Source of the DNA: Cupriavidus pauculus
Lineage (GTDB): Bacteria > Pseudomonadota > Gammaproteobacteria > Burkholderiales > Burkholderiaceae
Direction: 5' to 3'
DNA: 55,076 bases
Assembly: GCF_008801835.1 (NCBI RefSeq)
Contig: NZ_VZOW01000037.1
Coordinates: 1-55,076, forward strand
Shown here: positions 8,450-16,800 of the stretch, piece after piece
Layout of the letters: every line of letters begins with the position of its first letter
Numbering within the stretch: position 1 is the stretch's first letter
Made by a program: the position numbers and the translations under genes
Notes under the pieces: model-generated
The model's database searches: none
What the model saw: only the letters and a program-made list of their open reading frames with translations
What the model was told of the DNA's origin: nothing

Positions 8450-9562
8450 ATGATTACCAATATCCAAGTTCTGCGCGGCCTGGCTGCACTAGCGGTCGTA
8501 TTGCTTCATACCGAGTACAAGATTTTCGGGGTGGTTGCGACACAGTTTCAGGGCGTCAGCATATTCTTTGTGATCAGCGGATTTATTGTCGCCTACATTA
8601 CACAGTCTGGAATGAGCCAGTTTCTGACGAGGCGGATTGTTAGAATCGTACCCATTTACTGGGTTGTTACCGGGTTCGGATTCTTTTGGTTGTCGCTCGG
8701 GCAATTCGATTGGATTTGGTGGCTTTGGCACGACCCGTTGCAGGCCGCGCGCCAGGCGTTGAACGCTTTGCATAGCGAACGTGCGGTACACGATGTGCTG
8801 ATGAGCATGATGTTTTTGCCATATCGCGATTCCGTCAGTGGGGACTACGGTTCGTTTATTTTTACGGGCTGGACGCTCAACATCGAGTTCTTCTTTTATG
8901 CGTTGTTCGCTGTGTTCGGACTGGTTGGACGTCGCACCGCAATGGTTGGCGTTGGCAGTGTCTTTGGGGGCCTCGCGATCCTTCACGCTAAAACGAACCT
9001 CGGTGATCCTTTCGTCCGATTCTATGGCCAGAGCGTGTCGCTCTACATCGTTTCGGGATTCATCGTATATGCGTTGTGGGGGAAGTGCAGAGACCTTGCC
9101 TCGAGCGTTCCGAAACCATTATTGGTCGCGACGACCGTTGTTGTCGGCACGCTGCTTCTAGCGCTGAACTGTGCTGCGGCCTGGTATCCCAACGTAGGCC
9201 AGAATGCTGCAATGATGACGCTCTACTGCTCACTCCCGCCGCTGGTCGTTTTCACTGCTCTCGTAATGCATTCCGCCGGTATGCGATGCACATGGCGACC
9301 CTTGATGATCTTGGGTGATATTTCGTACGTGCTGTATTTGAGCCACGTTCTTGTGCTTACGACGATGGCCAAGTATGCGAAAGAATATCCGTTGCTGGAC
9401 TATCGGGACGGTCTGTCCGGCATGCTTACCGCACTGGCGATCTGTTGCATGGTCGCGTGGCTGCTACACTTGGCTGTGGAAATGCCGCTTCTGCGACTCG
9501 GTAAGCGTCTGATTGAGCGCAAGCGGACGCCGGTCAGCGTGGCCCCGCAAACAAGTGGATGA
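8450..9562 (+). CDS. Acyltransferase family 3 (OafA/YrhL-like) membrane protein
   Basis: This 370-residue multipass protein transfers acetyl or other acyl groups to a surface glycan or lipid. The start is typical of the family (NIQVLRGLAALAVVLLH, with the conserved Arg and His), followed by FQGVSIFFVISGF and about ten membrane segments. The ATG at 8450 is chosen because the family motif begins four residues later; the frame stays open to 8396. A TTGACA lies at 8406 and TACAAT at 8438, but their 26-base spacing is too long to call a promoter. The gene is less GC-rich than its neighbours and no glycan cluster surrounds it, so the substrate is unknown. Confidence 0.85.
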   Translation: MITNIQVLRGLAALAVVLLHTEYKIFGVVATQFQGVSIFFVISGFIVAYITQSGMSQFLTRRIVRIVPIYWVVTGFGFFWLSLGQFDWIWWLWHDPLQAARQALNALHSERAVHDVLMSMMFLPYRDSVSGDYGSFIFTGWTLNIEFFFYALFAVFGLVGRRTAMVGVGSVFGGLAILHAKTNLGDPFVRFYGQSVSLYIVSGFIVYALWGKCRDLASSVPKPLLVATTVVVGTLLLALNCAAAWYPNVGQNAAMMTLYCSLPPLVVFTALVMHSAGMRCTWRPLMILGDISYVLYLSHVLVLTTMAKYAKEYPLLDYRDGLSGMLTALAICCMVAWLLHLAVEMPLLRLGKRLIERKRTPVSVAPQTSG

Positions 9563-9630
9563 CCTGGGAAACGCCGCGCCATTGCGGTGCGTTCTTGCCC
9601 CTTGTCTGATCGCGGTACTCCGAAACGTCT

Positions 9631-10044
9631 CTACTCGACCTGGTGTGTGCGTGCCGCGTAAGCGGGGTCGAATTTCGCCTTCCAGCCGTGGGCGACGCGC
9701 CCTATTGCGGTTTGCTGGCACACGCCAGCGAGGATCTGACGTTGGACCTCGGCGTTTGCCGCTTCGCTGTCAAAAATCGGTGTGTTGGGGCCGATGGGTT
9801 CTTCGGCGGGACACGGTTTGGCCACCTTTGGCGTCACGGGCTTGTCTACTACGATGGGGCAAAACCAAGCGCGGTTGCTGCACGTCTGCTCTTCCGGATT
9901 GGCCGCGTAAGCCAGGAGTCCGAAAGTCAGGAATCCGATAAAGATGTATGCCGCTTTGCGGCTCACGAATCTCCAGAAGCAAAATACGGCGATTACCATC
10001 GCTACAACGCCCATTCTCCAACTCCCACGCTGAGGTGCCTTCAA
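9631..10044 (-). CDS. Small membrane protein with periplasmic tail, unknown function
   Basis: This 137-residue protein has two N-terminal hydrophobic segments (VVAMVIAVFCFW, about 13-24, and AYIFIGFLTFGLLAYA, about 32-47). A soluble tail follows with four cysteines (QTCSNRAWFCP, KPCPAEE, AGVCQQT). The gene converges with the acyltransferase gene. An overlapping plus-strand frame (9643-10077) is longer but has no membrane or domain signature, so I favour the minus strand. No family is recognised. Confidence 0.55.
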   Translation of the reverse strand: MKAPQRGSWRMGVVAMVIAVFCFWRFVSRKAAYIFIGFLTFGLLAYAANPEEQTCSNRAWFCPIVVDKPVTPKVAKPCPAEEPIGPNTPIFDSEAANAEVQRQILAGVCQQTAIGRVAHGWKAKFDPAYAARTHQVE

Positions 10045-10216
10045 TCGAGAAGCCAGGCCGGAGGACTCGGCCGCTAACCGGTCATGATGACGGACGCGTC
10101 AGAATTCGCGCCTTGAAGAAAAGAAAAGTAACAAAAAAACGAGGGTCTGTGGGGACCGGGAAACGGCCGTGCATCGAGAAAGGCGCATTGCCGTGGATGG
10201 CGGCGCGACCCTAACG

Positions 10217-10876
10217 TTACGCTTCAGGCGGTTCCTTCCGGTTGCTTTCTCGCGGCGGCAGGGGCGAAGCGTCCGCCGTCAGCAGGTCTGAGGGATATTG
10301 CCGCAAAAAGCGCCGAGCCGCCTCCGGATCGCGGCAATTGAGCCAGGCGTGCCATTCGTCGGGGGGCAATATCACAACGCCGCGTTTTTCTTCGCCGGGC
10401 TTGTGGAAGCGGCTCATCAATGGGTGATGGTCGGCATTTGTCGTCGGCATCGTGAATGAGATCGTGCCGTCTGGCCACGCTCGCCATAGTCCAGCGACGG
10501 CAAATGGCTCGCCGTTGGACAGCGCGATTTTCCACCGCACTGCCTTGCCTGTTTCCCAGTTCGGTTCATAGAGCGCTGTCGCTGGTATCAGGCACAGTTG
10601 GCCGGCCTGCCAATGGCGCGCAAACGAATTGAGTTTGCCGATGGTTTCGATGCGCGCGTTTGCTGTCGGGAAATATCGGGTGCCGGGCGCGATCTTTGAC
10701 CGCGGCACCATGCTGAATGTGCCAATAACGGCCTCGCGGACTCCATCCGGTGAGATTCGGATAATCGGGGCAGGGTAGTCGGGCCACGCTTCTTCCTTCC
10801 AAGGGCCGCGTGGCGGCTCCACGCCGAAGATATCGCGAAGTACCTGACGCTGAACCGGAGCATAGTTCACGCACAT
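10217..10876 (-). CDS. SOS response-associated peptidase family protein (YedK/HMCES)
   Basis: The 219-residue protein belongs to the SRAP family, which forms a covalent crosslink with abasic sites in single-stranded DNA to shield them from nucleases. The catalytic Cys2 follows the initiator Met (MCVNY). The conserved Asn is at 73 (TANARIE), the Glu at 104 (ATALYEPNWE) and the His probably at 158 (FHKPGEEKRGVVIL). Two local variations from the common form are MCVNY for MCGRY and LYEPNWE for FYEW. It stands alone, facing away from the small gene upstream. No LexA box is obvious in front of it. Confidence 0.88.
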   Translation of the reverse strand: MCVNYAPVQRQVLRDIFGVEPPRGPWKEEAWPDYPAPIIRISPDGVREAVIGTFSMVPRSKIAPGTRYFPTANARIETIGKLNSFARHWQAGQLCLIPATALYEPNWETGKAVRWKIALSNGEPFAVAGLWRAWPDGTISFTMPTTNADHHPLMSRFHKPGEEKRGVVILPPDEWHAWLNCRDPEAARRFLRQYPSDLLTADASPLPPRESNRKEPPEA

Positions 10877-11064
10877 GCTTCCCTCCTGTTTCGTCGCTCA
10901 CCAAGCCGCTACGACGCGCTCGCACATTGCGCTGGTGCATAGCGCATCGCGCACGGTGCATATCGAGATCGATACAACCGCAAAATTTCTTTACATCTCC
11001 AGCATTCAATCCGCGTGGCATATCGCCTAGCCTTAACCCCATTCATCAAACGACTGGGTAGCAG

Positions 11065-11163
11065 ATGAGCTGGCGAGATATCTTGTTGATCGGATTCGGA
11101 TGGATCGGAGCGTGCCTGGCGGCGGGGTGGATGGTTTCCGCAGCCATCAAGGTGCTTGGCTGA
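11065..11163 (+). CDS. Possible 32-residue single-pass membrane peptide
   Basis: An ATG at 11065 opens 32 codons reading MSWRDILLIGFGWIGACLAA then GWMVSAAIKVLG, a single hydrophobic segment typical of small membrane peptides. It lies in the 310-bp gap between the YedK-like gene and msrA. The ribosome site is weak. Composition supports coding, but there is no family evidence, so this is a candidate only. Confidence 0.35.
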   Translation: MSWRDILLIGFGWIGACLAAGWMVSAAIKVLG

Positions 11164-11186
11164 GGCGCCGGCCGGTGCATGCGATG

Positions 11187-11921
11187 TCATCGGCTCGCGC
11201 TGTTCACCAGCACCGCGTCATTGCGGTAGACCTCTGGGAACATCTTCTTCAGGTTTCCAATTTTCGGCAGATCGTTAAATACGATATACGGATAATTCGG
11301 GTTCTTGGCGAGGAAATCCTGATGGTAGTTTTCTGCGGCGTAGAACCCCTGATAATTTTCCACGCGCGTTACGATGGGTGATGACCACGCCTTTGCCTTG
11401 GTCAGTTGCGCAATGTAGGCTTCCGCAATCGAACGCTGCACCGGTGTCATGGCGAAAATCGCCGAGCGGTATTGCGTGCCATGATCGGGCCCCTGGTAGT
11501 TCAGTTGCGTCGGGTTGTGCGCCACGGAAAAGAAAATCTGCAGCAATTTTCCGTAGCTGATTTGTGTGGGATCGTAGCGAATCTCCACCGATTCGGCATG
11601 TCCGGTCGATCCCGTGCCCACCATTTCATATTGAGCGGTCTTGGCTGAGCCGCCGGCATAACCGGACGTCACCCGCGTGACGCCGCGGACATGCTGGAAC
11701 ACCCCCTGCACGCCCCAGAAGCAGCCGCCCGCGAAGACGGCGGTCGCGCTGTGCTGTGTGGTCGGCTGCTCATCGGCGGCCGGCATGGGGATGCGCACCG
11801 CCTCCTCGGCCGACAGCGCGGGCACGCGCCATGTGGTGGCAACGGCGGTCAGCATGGCCAGGCCCATCATCTTGAGCGTGGTGGGACGGGTCCAGCTTTG
11901 CAGCGTGGTCAGGATTGTCAT
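11187..11921 (-). CDS. msrA: Periplasmic peptide-methionine (S)-S-oxide reductase MsrA, one-Cys type
   Basis: The 244-residue protein reduces the S-epimer of methionine sulfoxide. The catalytic motif GCFWG holds Cys67; GYAGG, TGHAESVEI, YRSAIF and ENYHQDF are also conserved. About 38 residues before the domain form a signal peptide (MMGLAMLTAVATT, then ALSA), so it should work in the periplasm. Cys67 is the only cysteine in the protein, so the usual C-terminal resolving cysteines are missing and reduction must come directly from a partner thiol. It is the last gene of a three-gene operon after dipZ (32-bp gap), whose product is the likely reductant. Confidence 0.92.
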   Translation of the reverse strand: MTILTTLQSWTRPTTLKMMGLAMLTAVATTWRVPALSAEEAVRIPMPAADEQPTTQHSATAVFAGGCFWGVQGVFQHVRGVTRVTSGYAGGSAKTAQYEMVGTGSTGHAESVEIRYDPTQISYGKLLQIFFSVAHNPTQLNYQGPDHGTQYRSAIFAMTPVQRSIAEAYIAQLTKAKAWSSPIVTRVENYQGFYAAENYHQDFLAKNPNYPYIVFNDLPKIGNLKKMFPEVYRNDAVLVNSASR

Positions 11922-11953
11922 GATGGCTCCTTGTTACTTCTGATTATTTTGGA

Positions 11954-13789
11954 TCAGCCGAACGTGAAGGCATACGCCTGTACGCCGGGGTCGAGAAATT
12001 CGATCGAGAACGTACGGTCGCGGATGTTGTCGTCCTGCCGCACCAGTTGATACAGCCGCTGTGCCGTGACGGCGCCCGTGCCGTCGGCAGCGACATCGGT
12101 GCCGTGCGAAGCCCCCGGGGCGTTGCCGTCGATCATTACGCGAAACCTGACAGGTTTGCCGTCGCTTCCCGGACCCAGCACCAGATGGAGATCGCGTGCG
12201 TGGAATCGATAGACGATGCGTCCATTCGGCTTTGCCAACGTGGCGTGTTCGTCGCCGATCTTCCAGTCGCCTGCCAGCCCCCACTGGTTCAAGGCGGGCT
12301 GCAGCGGCGCGCTATAGGTTTTCACCGAGTCCGCGCGGGCGCCGCCGGGCGAGGCGAAATTCTCTGCGCGTGCGTAGCCGACATAGGTTTCAGGCGAGCG
12401 CACCGCGTCGCTGTCGGCAGCCAATTGCACGCCGCGGCCTGCATCGCCGGTGGTCGTCGCTACCTTGCCGACGTCGCGGTGCCCGGCCTCGGCCAGCAGT
12501 TCGCGAATGACAGCTTCGGATTTCTCGTACTCGCCTTCGCCGAAATGGTGAAACCGCACGCGGCCCTGCGCATCGATGAAGTAGTGCGCCGGCCAGTAAT
12601 TGTTGTTGAAGGCGCGCCAGATCGCGAAATTGTTGTCGATGGCGATCGGGTAGGTGACGCCCAGATCCTTGGCCGCCTTGCGCACGTTGTCGACGTTGCG
12701 CTCGAACGCAAACTCGGGCGCATGAACCCCGATGACCACCAGTCCCTGGTCGCGATACTTGTCGGCCCACGCTTTCACGTACGGCAGCGCGCGCAGGCAG
12801 TTGATGCAGGAGTATGTCCAGAAGTCGACCAGCACGACCTTGCCGCGCAGGCCCTCAGTCGTCAGTGGCGGCGAGTTGAGCCATTCCACTGCGCCGTCCA
12901 GCCCCGGGAAGCGACCTTCCACGGGCAAGGCCGATGCGGAAGTGGCGGTGCGCATCATCGACCCGTCTGCCTCGGCGGGCGATGTCGCAGCCATTGCAGC
13001 GCCTGCCATCGATGGCGCATTCACCTGTTTCATCATGGCGTCCCCACGGTCGTCCTTGGCGGCATTCTTTTGGGCGAGGCGGTCGACCAGATGCTGCTCG
13101 AGCCCGCCCGTGGCCACCGTGGAAATTCTCGTAAGCAGGCCGGTGTCGAGTCCCAGCGCAATCGCCGCAACACCCGCCAGCATCGCCGCGCCAATGCCGC
13201 GCCGGATCCACTCGCCAGCGCCCAGCGATCGTTTCATGGCGGCGAATACGCGGCCGCCGATCAACAGCGCGACGGCCAGCGACGTCGCGGCGCCCGCTGC
13301 GTAGGCCAGCAGCAGCACGGTGGTGCCAATGCTGGCGCCCTGCAGCGCGGCGCCGGTCAGCACCAGGCCGAGGATCGGGCCGGCGCAGGGCGCCCACAGC
13401 AAGCCGGTGGCGACACCCAGCAGTAACGACGACGCCGGACTGGCGCGACCATCGGCCTGCGCAAGGTTCGACAGTCGGCTGCCCGCGTTGACCAGCGGTT
13501 GAGTCAGCCTTTCGGCCAGACGCGGCAGCAGCAATGCCAGTCCGAACAGCCCCAGCAGTGCGATGGCGAGCCAGCGTCCGTACTGGTTGGCCTGCACGAC
13601 CCAGCCACCGCCCACCGCGGCCAGCGTGGCGACGCCGGCGAACGTGATCCCCATGCCCGCCAGCAGCGGAAGCCCGCTGCGCACGAATGGTTGGTCGGCG
13701 CGCGCGAATACGAACGGCAGCACGGGCAGGATGCAGGGGCTCAGGATCGTAAGCGCCCCGCCAAGATAGGCAAGGATCAGTAGCAGCAT
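11954..13789 (-). CDS. dipZ: DipZ-like CcdA/thioredoxin fusion protein
   Basis: The 611-residue protein passes electrons from cytoplasmic thioredoxin to the periplasm. Residues 1-220 are a CcdA/DsbD-type membrane domain with conserved proline and cysteine sites (LSPCILPVLPF; LWAPCAGPILG). A flexible linker follows, then a thioredoxin-like domain with the redox pair in YSCINCLRALP (about 325-331). The C-terminal 150 residues resemble the extra domain of mycobacterial DipZ (DWKIGDEHA to FLDPGVQAYAF). The gene lies between msrB (49-bp gap) and msrA (32-bp gap). Together they should form a self-contained periplasmic methionine-sulfoxide repair system, comparable to the fused PilB protein of Neisseria. 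Confidence 0.9.
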   Translation of the reverse strand: MLLLILAYLGGALTILSPCILPVLPFVFARADQPFVRSGLPLLAGMGITFAGVATLAAVGGGWVVQANQYGRWLAIALLGLFGLALLLPRLAERLTQPLVNAGSRLSNLAQADGRASPASSLLLGVATGLLWAPCAGPILGLVLTGAALQGASIGTTVLLLAYAAGAATSLAVALLIGGRVFAAMKRSLGAGEWIRRGIGAAMLAGVAAIALGLDTGLLTRISTVATGGLEQHLVDRLAQKNAAKDDRGDAMMKQVNAPSMAGAAMAATSPAEADGSMMRTATSASALPVEGRFPGLDGAVEWLNSPPLTTEGLRGKVVLVDFWTYSCINCLRALPYVKAWADKYRDQGLVVIGVHAPEFAFERNVDNVRKAAKDLGVTYPIAIDNNFAIWRAFNNNYWPAHYFIDAQGRVRFHHFGEGEYEKSEAVIRELLAEAGHRDVGKVATTTGDAGRGVQLAADSDAVRSPETYVGYARAENFASPGGARADSVKTYSAPLQPALNQWGLAGDWKIGDEHATLAKPNGRIVYRFHARDLHLVLGPGSDGKPVRFRVMIDGNAPGASHGTDVAADGTGAVTAQRLYQLVRQDDNIRDRTFSIEFLDPGVQAYAFTFG

Positions 13790-13838
13790 GGCGATGGACT
13801 CGAAATCGGTGTGGCGGGCGCGGCGGGTGGCCGGTGCG

Positions 13839-14357
13839 TCAGGTGGCGGTGGGCCGGAACGTCATGGCGACGCCGTTCATGCAATATCGCAGGCCGGTTG
13901 GCTTGGGGCCGTCGTCGAAAACGTGGCCCAGATGTCCACCGCAGCGGCGGCAGTGCACGGCGGTGCGGACCATGCCGAACGACCCGTCCGCGGTGGTGCC
14001 TACCGCGTTGGCCAGCGGCGCCCAGAAGCTTGGCCAGCCAGTGCCGCTGTCGAATTTCGTGTTCGATGAAAACAGGTCGAGCTGGCAGCCCGCACAGGCA
14101 AACACGCCCTTGCGATGCTCGTCATTCAACGGGCTGCTGAACGGCCGTTCGGTGCCTTCGCGGCGCAGCACGTCGTACTGGGCGGCGGTCAGTTTCTTGC
14201 GCCATTCGGCATCGCTCATGGTGACTTCGAACGATTGCGGGGCTGCGGTGCCGGCCTGGGCGGGCTGTCCGGCCAGCAATCGCCAACCGCCAACGGCCGC
14301 AACCGCCGCGCCCAGCGTGCCGCCGGACAACAGAAAGCGTCGGGTGATGCGCATCAT
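13839..14357 (-). CDS. msrB: Exported peptide-methionine (R)-S-oxide reductase MsrB
   Basis: This protein of about 172 residues reduces the R-epimer of methionine sulfoxide. Two CxxC pairs bind the structural zinc (CAGC, CRRC), HLGHVFDDGP is conserved, and the catalytic Cys lies in RYCMNG. The usual resolving position reads SGTGWPSF, with Thr instead of Cys, so it is a one-Cys enzyme. An N-terminal ITRRFLLSGG followed by a hydrophobic stretch looks like a Tat signal. Two adjacent ATGs (14357, 14354) are possible starts. It is the first gene of the msrB-dipZ-msrA operon and is divergent from the response regulator gene. Confidence 0.92.
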   Translation of the reverse strand: MMRITRRFLLSGGTLGAAVAAVGGWRLLAGQPAQAGTAAPQSFEVTMSDAEWRKKLTAAQYDVLRREGTERPFSSPLNDEHRKGVFACAGCQLDLFSSNTKFDSGTGWPSFWAPLANAVGTTADGSFGMVRTAVHCRRCGGHLGHVFDDGPKPTGLRYCMNGVAMTFRPTAT

Positions 14358-14415
14358 GGACTCCGTAATCGGAATGGGGTGATCGGATAGTAGGCAGCGC
14401 GCCGTATCGGAGTCC
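14358..14415. promoter_or_regulatory. Spaced inverted repeat in the msrB/regulator divergent promoter region
   Basis: GGACTCCG (14358-14365) and CGGAGTCC (14408-14415) are exact reverse complements, 42 bases apart, in the 138-bp region between msrB and the response regulator gene. They could be paired operator half-sites, possibly for that regulator, or arms of a leader-RNA stem in front of msrB. The role is inferred only from position. Confidence 0.3.
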
Positions 14416-14495
14416 TCGCCAAACCTTAAACAATTCGTGATAACTGGCCAGCCGGATTTCTGCACAATAGGGCCACTTCCCGTAAATGCTGAAAC

Positions 14496-15263
14496 ATGGA
14501 ACATCCGAAACGGATCCTGCTGGTCGAAGACGATGTCGGCATCGCCAATGTCCTGGCCATGCACCTGCGCGACGAGCGCTACGAGGTGGTGCACAGCGCC
14601 GATGGCGCCGAGGGGTTGCGCCTGCTGGAACAGGGCGGCTGGGACGCCCTGGTGCTGGACCTGATGCTGCCCGGCGTCGATGGGCTGGAGATTTGCCGGC
14701 GCGCCCGCGCCATGACGCGCTACACGCCGATCATCATCACCAGCGCAAGGTCGAGCGAGGTGCATCGCATCCTTGGGCTGGAACTTGGCGCCGACGATTA
14801 CCTGGCAAAGCCCTTTTCGGTGCTGGAACTGGTGGCGCGCGTCAAGGCGCTGCTGCGGCGCGTGGACGCCATGGCGCGCGACGTGCGCGCCGATACCGGC
14901 AGCCTGAGCCTGGCCGGTTTGACGATCGATCCGCTGGCGCGCACGGCGGCCATCCATGGCAAGGCGCTCGACCTGACCCCGCGCGAATTCGACCTGCTGT
15001 ATTTCTTCGCGCGGCACCCTGACAAGGTGTTCTCGCGCATGGATCTGCTCAACGCCGTGTGGGGGTATCAGCACGAGGGCTACGAGCACACCGTCAACAC
15101 GCATATCAACCGGCTGCGCACCAAGATCGAAGTCGATCCCGCCCAGCCGCGGCGCATTCTTACCGTGTGGCGGCGCGGCTACCGCTTCGTGGCGGATCCG
15201 CAAGCGGCGCCGCAGGCCGGACCGCGCCCGGACGGCGACGGCTCGCCGGAGGCGGCATCATGA
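14496..15263 (+). CDS. OmpR/PhoB-type response regulator
   Basis: The 255-residue protein has a receiver domain (residues 5-120) with acidic residues 11-13, phospho-acceptor Asp55 (LVLDLMLPG), a Ser/Thr switch (IIITSAR) and Lys in LAKPFS. A C-terminal winged-helix DNA-binding domain follows (FDLLYFFARHPDKVFSR, TVWRRGYRFV). A Pro/Ala/Gly tail closes the protein. It is the first gene of a pair with the sensor kinase (ATGA overlap) and is divergent from msrB. By analogy with MsrPQ-type systems it may control the oxidative repair operon, but the kinase stimulus is unknown. Confidence 0.9.
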   Translation: MEHPKRILLVEDDVGIANVLAMHLRDERYEVVHSADGAEGLRLLEQGGWDALVLDLMLPGVDGLEICRRARAMTRYTPIIITSARSSEVHRILGLELGADDYLAKPFSVLELVARVKALLRRVDAMARDVRADTGSLSLAGLTIDPLARTAAIHGKALDLTPREFDLLYFFARHPDKVFSRMDLLNAVWGYQHEGYEHTVNTHINRLRTKIEVDPAQPRRILTVWRRGYRFVADPQAAPQAGPRPDGDGSPEAAS

Positions 15264-16759
15264 ATCTCTCGTTGACCCAGCGGCTGTCCGCTGTGTTCGC
15301 CGCGTTGCTGCTGGCCTGCTGCGGCGCATCGGCGTGGCTGCAGGTGCGCGCCAACGCGATGCACGAAAAGGAAGTCATCCAGGACATATCCCGCGGATTG
15401 GCCGCCTACATCGCGCGCAACGCGCTGCTCGACGATCAGAGCGCCATCGCGCCGCAGGCGCTGCGACAACTCTTCGGGCAGTTGATGGTGGTGAATCCAA
15501 GCGTCGAGGTTTATCTGCTCGATGACCAGGGCCGCATCCGCGGTCACGACGCGCCGGTCGGACACCTTATGCGAGATCATGTCGATCTGGCGCCGGTGAA
15601 GGCGCTGATCAACGGCGGCGCGCTGCCGATTCTCGGCGACGATCCGCGCAGCGCAACGGGACGCAAGGTTTTCAGTGCGGCGCCGCTGCGGCAGGGCGGC
15701 TTTATCTATGTGGTGCTGATGGGCGAAGCCCATGACAAGCTCGCCGCGCAGGCGTCGCAGGATTCGGTCATGCGCACCACGTTGTGGTCGATGGCGCTGG
15801 TCGCGACGCTCGGCTTGATCGCCGGCCTGGTGGCATTCGCGCTGATCACGCGCCCACTGCGCCGTCTGGCCGACGAGATGCGGCAGTTCGATTCCGGCGC
15901 TGGCGCAAACGGCGGTAACGGCGCCAACGGCGGCACTCGTGGCATTGGCGGCAACAGCGGCACGACGCCGTCGGGCGCCGGCGCGGACGCACTGCCGCGC
16001 GACGAGATCGCCGCGCTGCAAACCGCGTTCCGGCAGATGGCCGACCGGATCGACGCACAGTGGCGCACGCTCAAGCAACAGGATCAGGAGCGCCGCGAAA
16101 TGGTCGCCAATATCTCGCACGATCTGCGCACGCCGCTGACATCGCTGCACGGCTATCTGGAGACGTTGTCCGTGAAGGCCGACAAGCTTTCGCCGGAGGA
16201 CCGTCAACGCTATCTGGCGATCGCGCTGGCGCAGAGCGCAAAGGTGGGCGGTCTCGCGCAGGCGCTGTTCGAACTGGCGCGGCTCGAGCATGGCATGGTG
16301 CAGGCCAGTCCCGAGGATTTCTCGATGGTCGATCTGACGCAGGACGTGCTCGAAAAATTCGCGCTGTCAGCCGAGGCGAAGCATCTGCATTTGCGCGCCG
16401 GCGTGCCGCCTGCGTTGCCGTCGGTGACCGCCGATCTCGGCATGATCGAGCGCGTGCTGACCAACCTGCTCGACAACGCGATCCGCCATACGCCGGCCGG
16501 CGGCACGGTCGAAATCGATCTGGCCAGCCAGGACGGCAAGGTGGCGGTGACGGTTAGCGATACCGGGCCCGGTATTCCCGCTGCGTTGCGCGAGTCGATC
16601 TTCCAGCGGCCGTTTCCTTCGGGCGGCGCCCATCGCGGCGGCGGGCTGGGCTTGCTGATCGTGCAGCGCATGCTGCAGTTGAACGGCAGTCAGGTAAGGC
16701 TCGTGGATCGCCCCGCCGGCACCACGCTGACGTTTGCTCTGCGCGCGTCGGTGCGCTAG
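15260..16759 (+). CDS. Sensor histidine kinase with glycine/asparagine-rich HAMP insertion
   Basis: The start ATG at 15260 overlaps the regulator stop (ATGA), giving 499 residues. There is a membrane segment at about 8-25, a periplasmic sensor region of about 140 residues, and a second membrane segment at about 176-198. The HAMP region is interrupted by roughly 30 residues rich in Gly, Asn and Ala (about 215-248). Next are the HisKA box with the phospho-acceptor His (NISHDLRTPL) and the ATPase boxes NLLDNAIRHTP, DTGPGIP and GGGLGLLIVQ. It is the partner of the adjacent OmpR-type regulator. The insertion should lengthen the link between HAMP helices. Confidence 0.9.
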   Translation: MNLSLTQRLSAVFAALLLACCGASAWLQVRANAMHEKEVIQDISRGLAAYIARNALLDDQSAIAPQALRQLFGQLMVVNPSVEVYLLDDQGRIRGHDAPVGHLMRDHVDLAPVKALINGGALPILGDDPRSATGRKVFSAAPLRQGGFIYVVLMGEAHDKLAAQASQDSVMRTTLWSMALVATLGLIAGLVAFALITRPLRRLADEMRQFDSGAGANGGNGANGGTRGIGGNSGTTPSGAGADALPRDEIAALQTAFRQMADRIDAQWRTLKQQDQERREMVANISHDLRTPLTSLHGYLETLSVKADKLSPEDRQRYLAIALAQSAKVGGLAQALFELARLEHGMVQASPEDFSMVDLTQDVLEKFALSAEAKHLHLRAGVPPALPSVTADLGMIERVLTNLLDNAIRHTPAGGTVEIDLASQDGKVAVTVSDTGPGIPAALRESIFQRPFPSGGAHRGGGLGLLIVQRMLQLNGSQVRLVDRPAGTTLTFALRASVR

Positions 16760-16800
16760 GCGCATCGCGCCGGATGGCCACGATGGGGTAGGGCTGCGGT

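Noticed and set aside
9643..10077. 144-codon plus-strand frame opposite the small membrane protein
   Set aside because: No hydrophobic or domain pattern, whereas the minus-strand frame has two clean membrane segments.
12047..13426. 459-codon plus-strand frame opposite dipZ
   Set aside because: Antisense shadow; the minus-strand frame has the full DipZ domain order.
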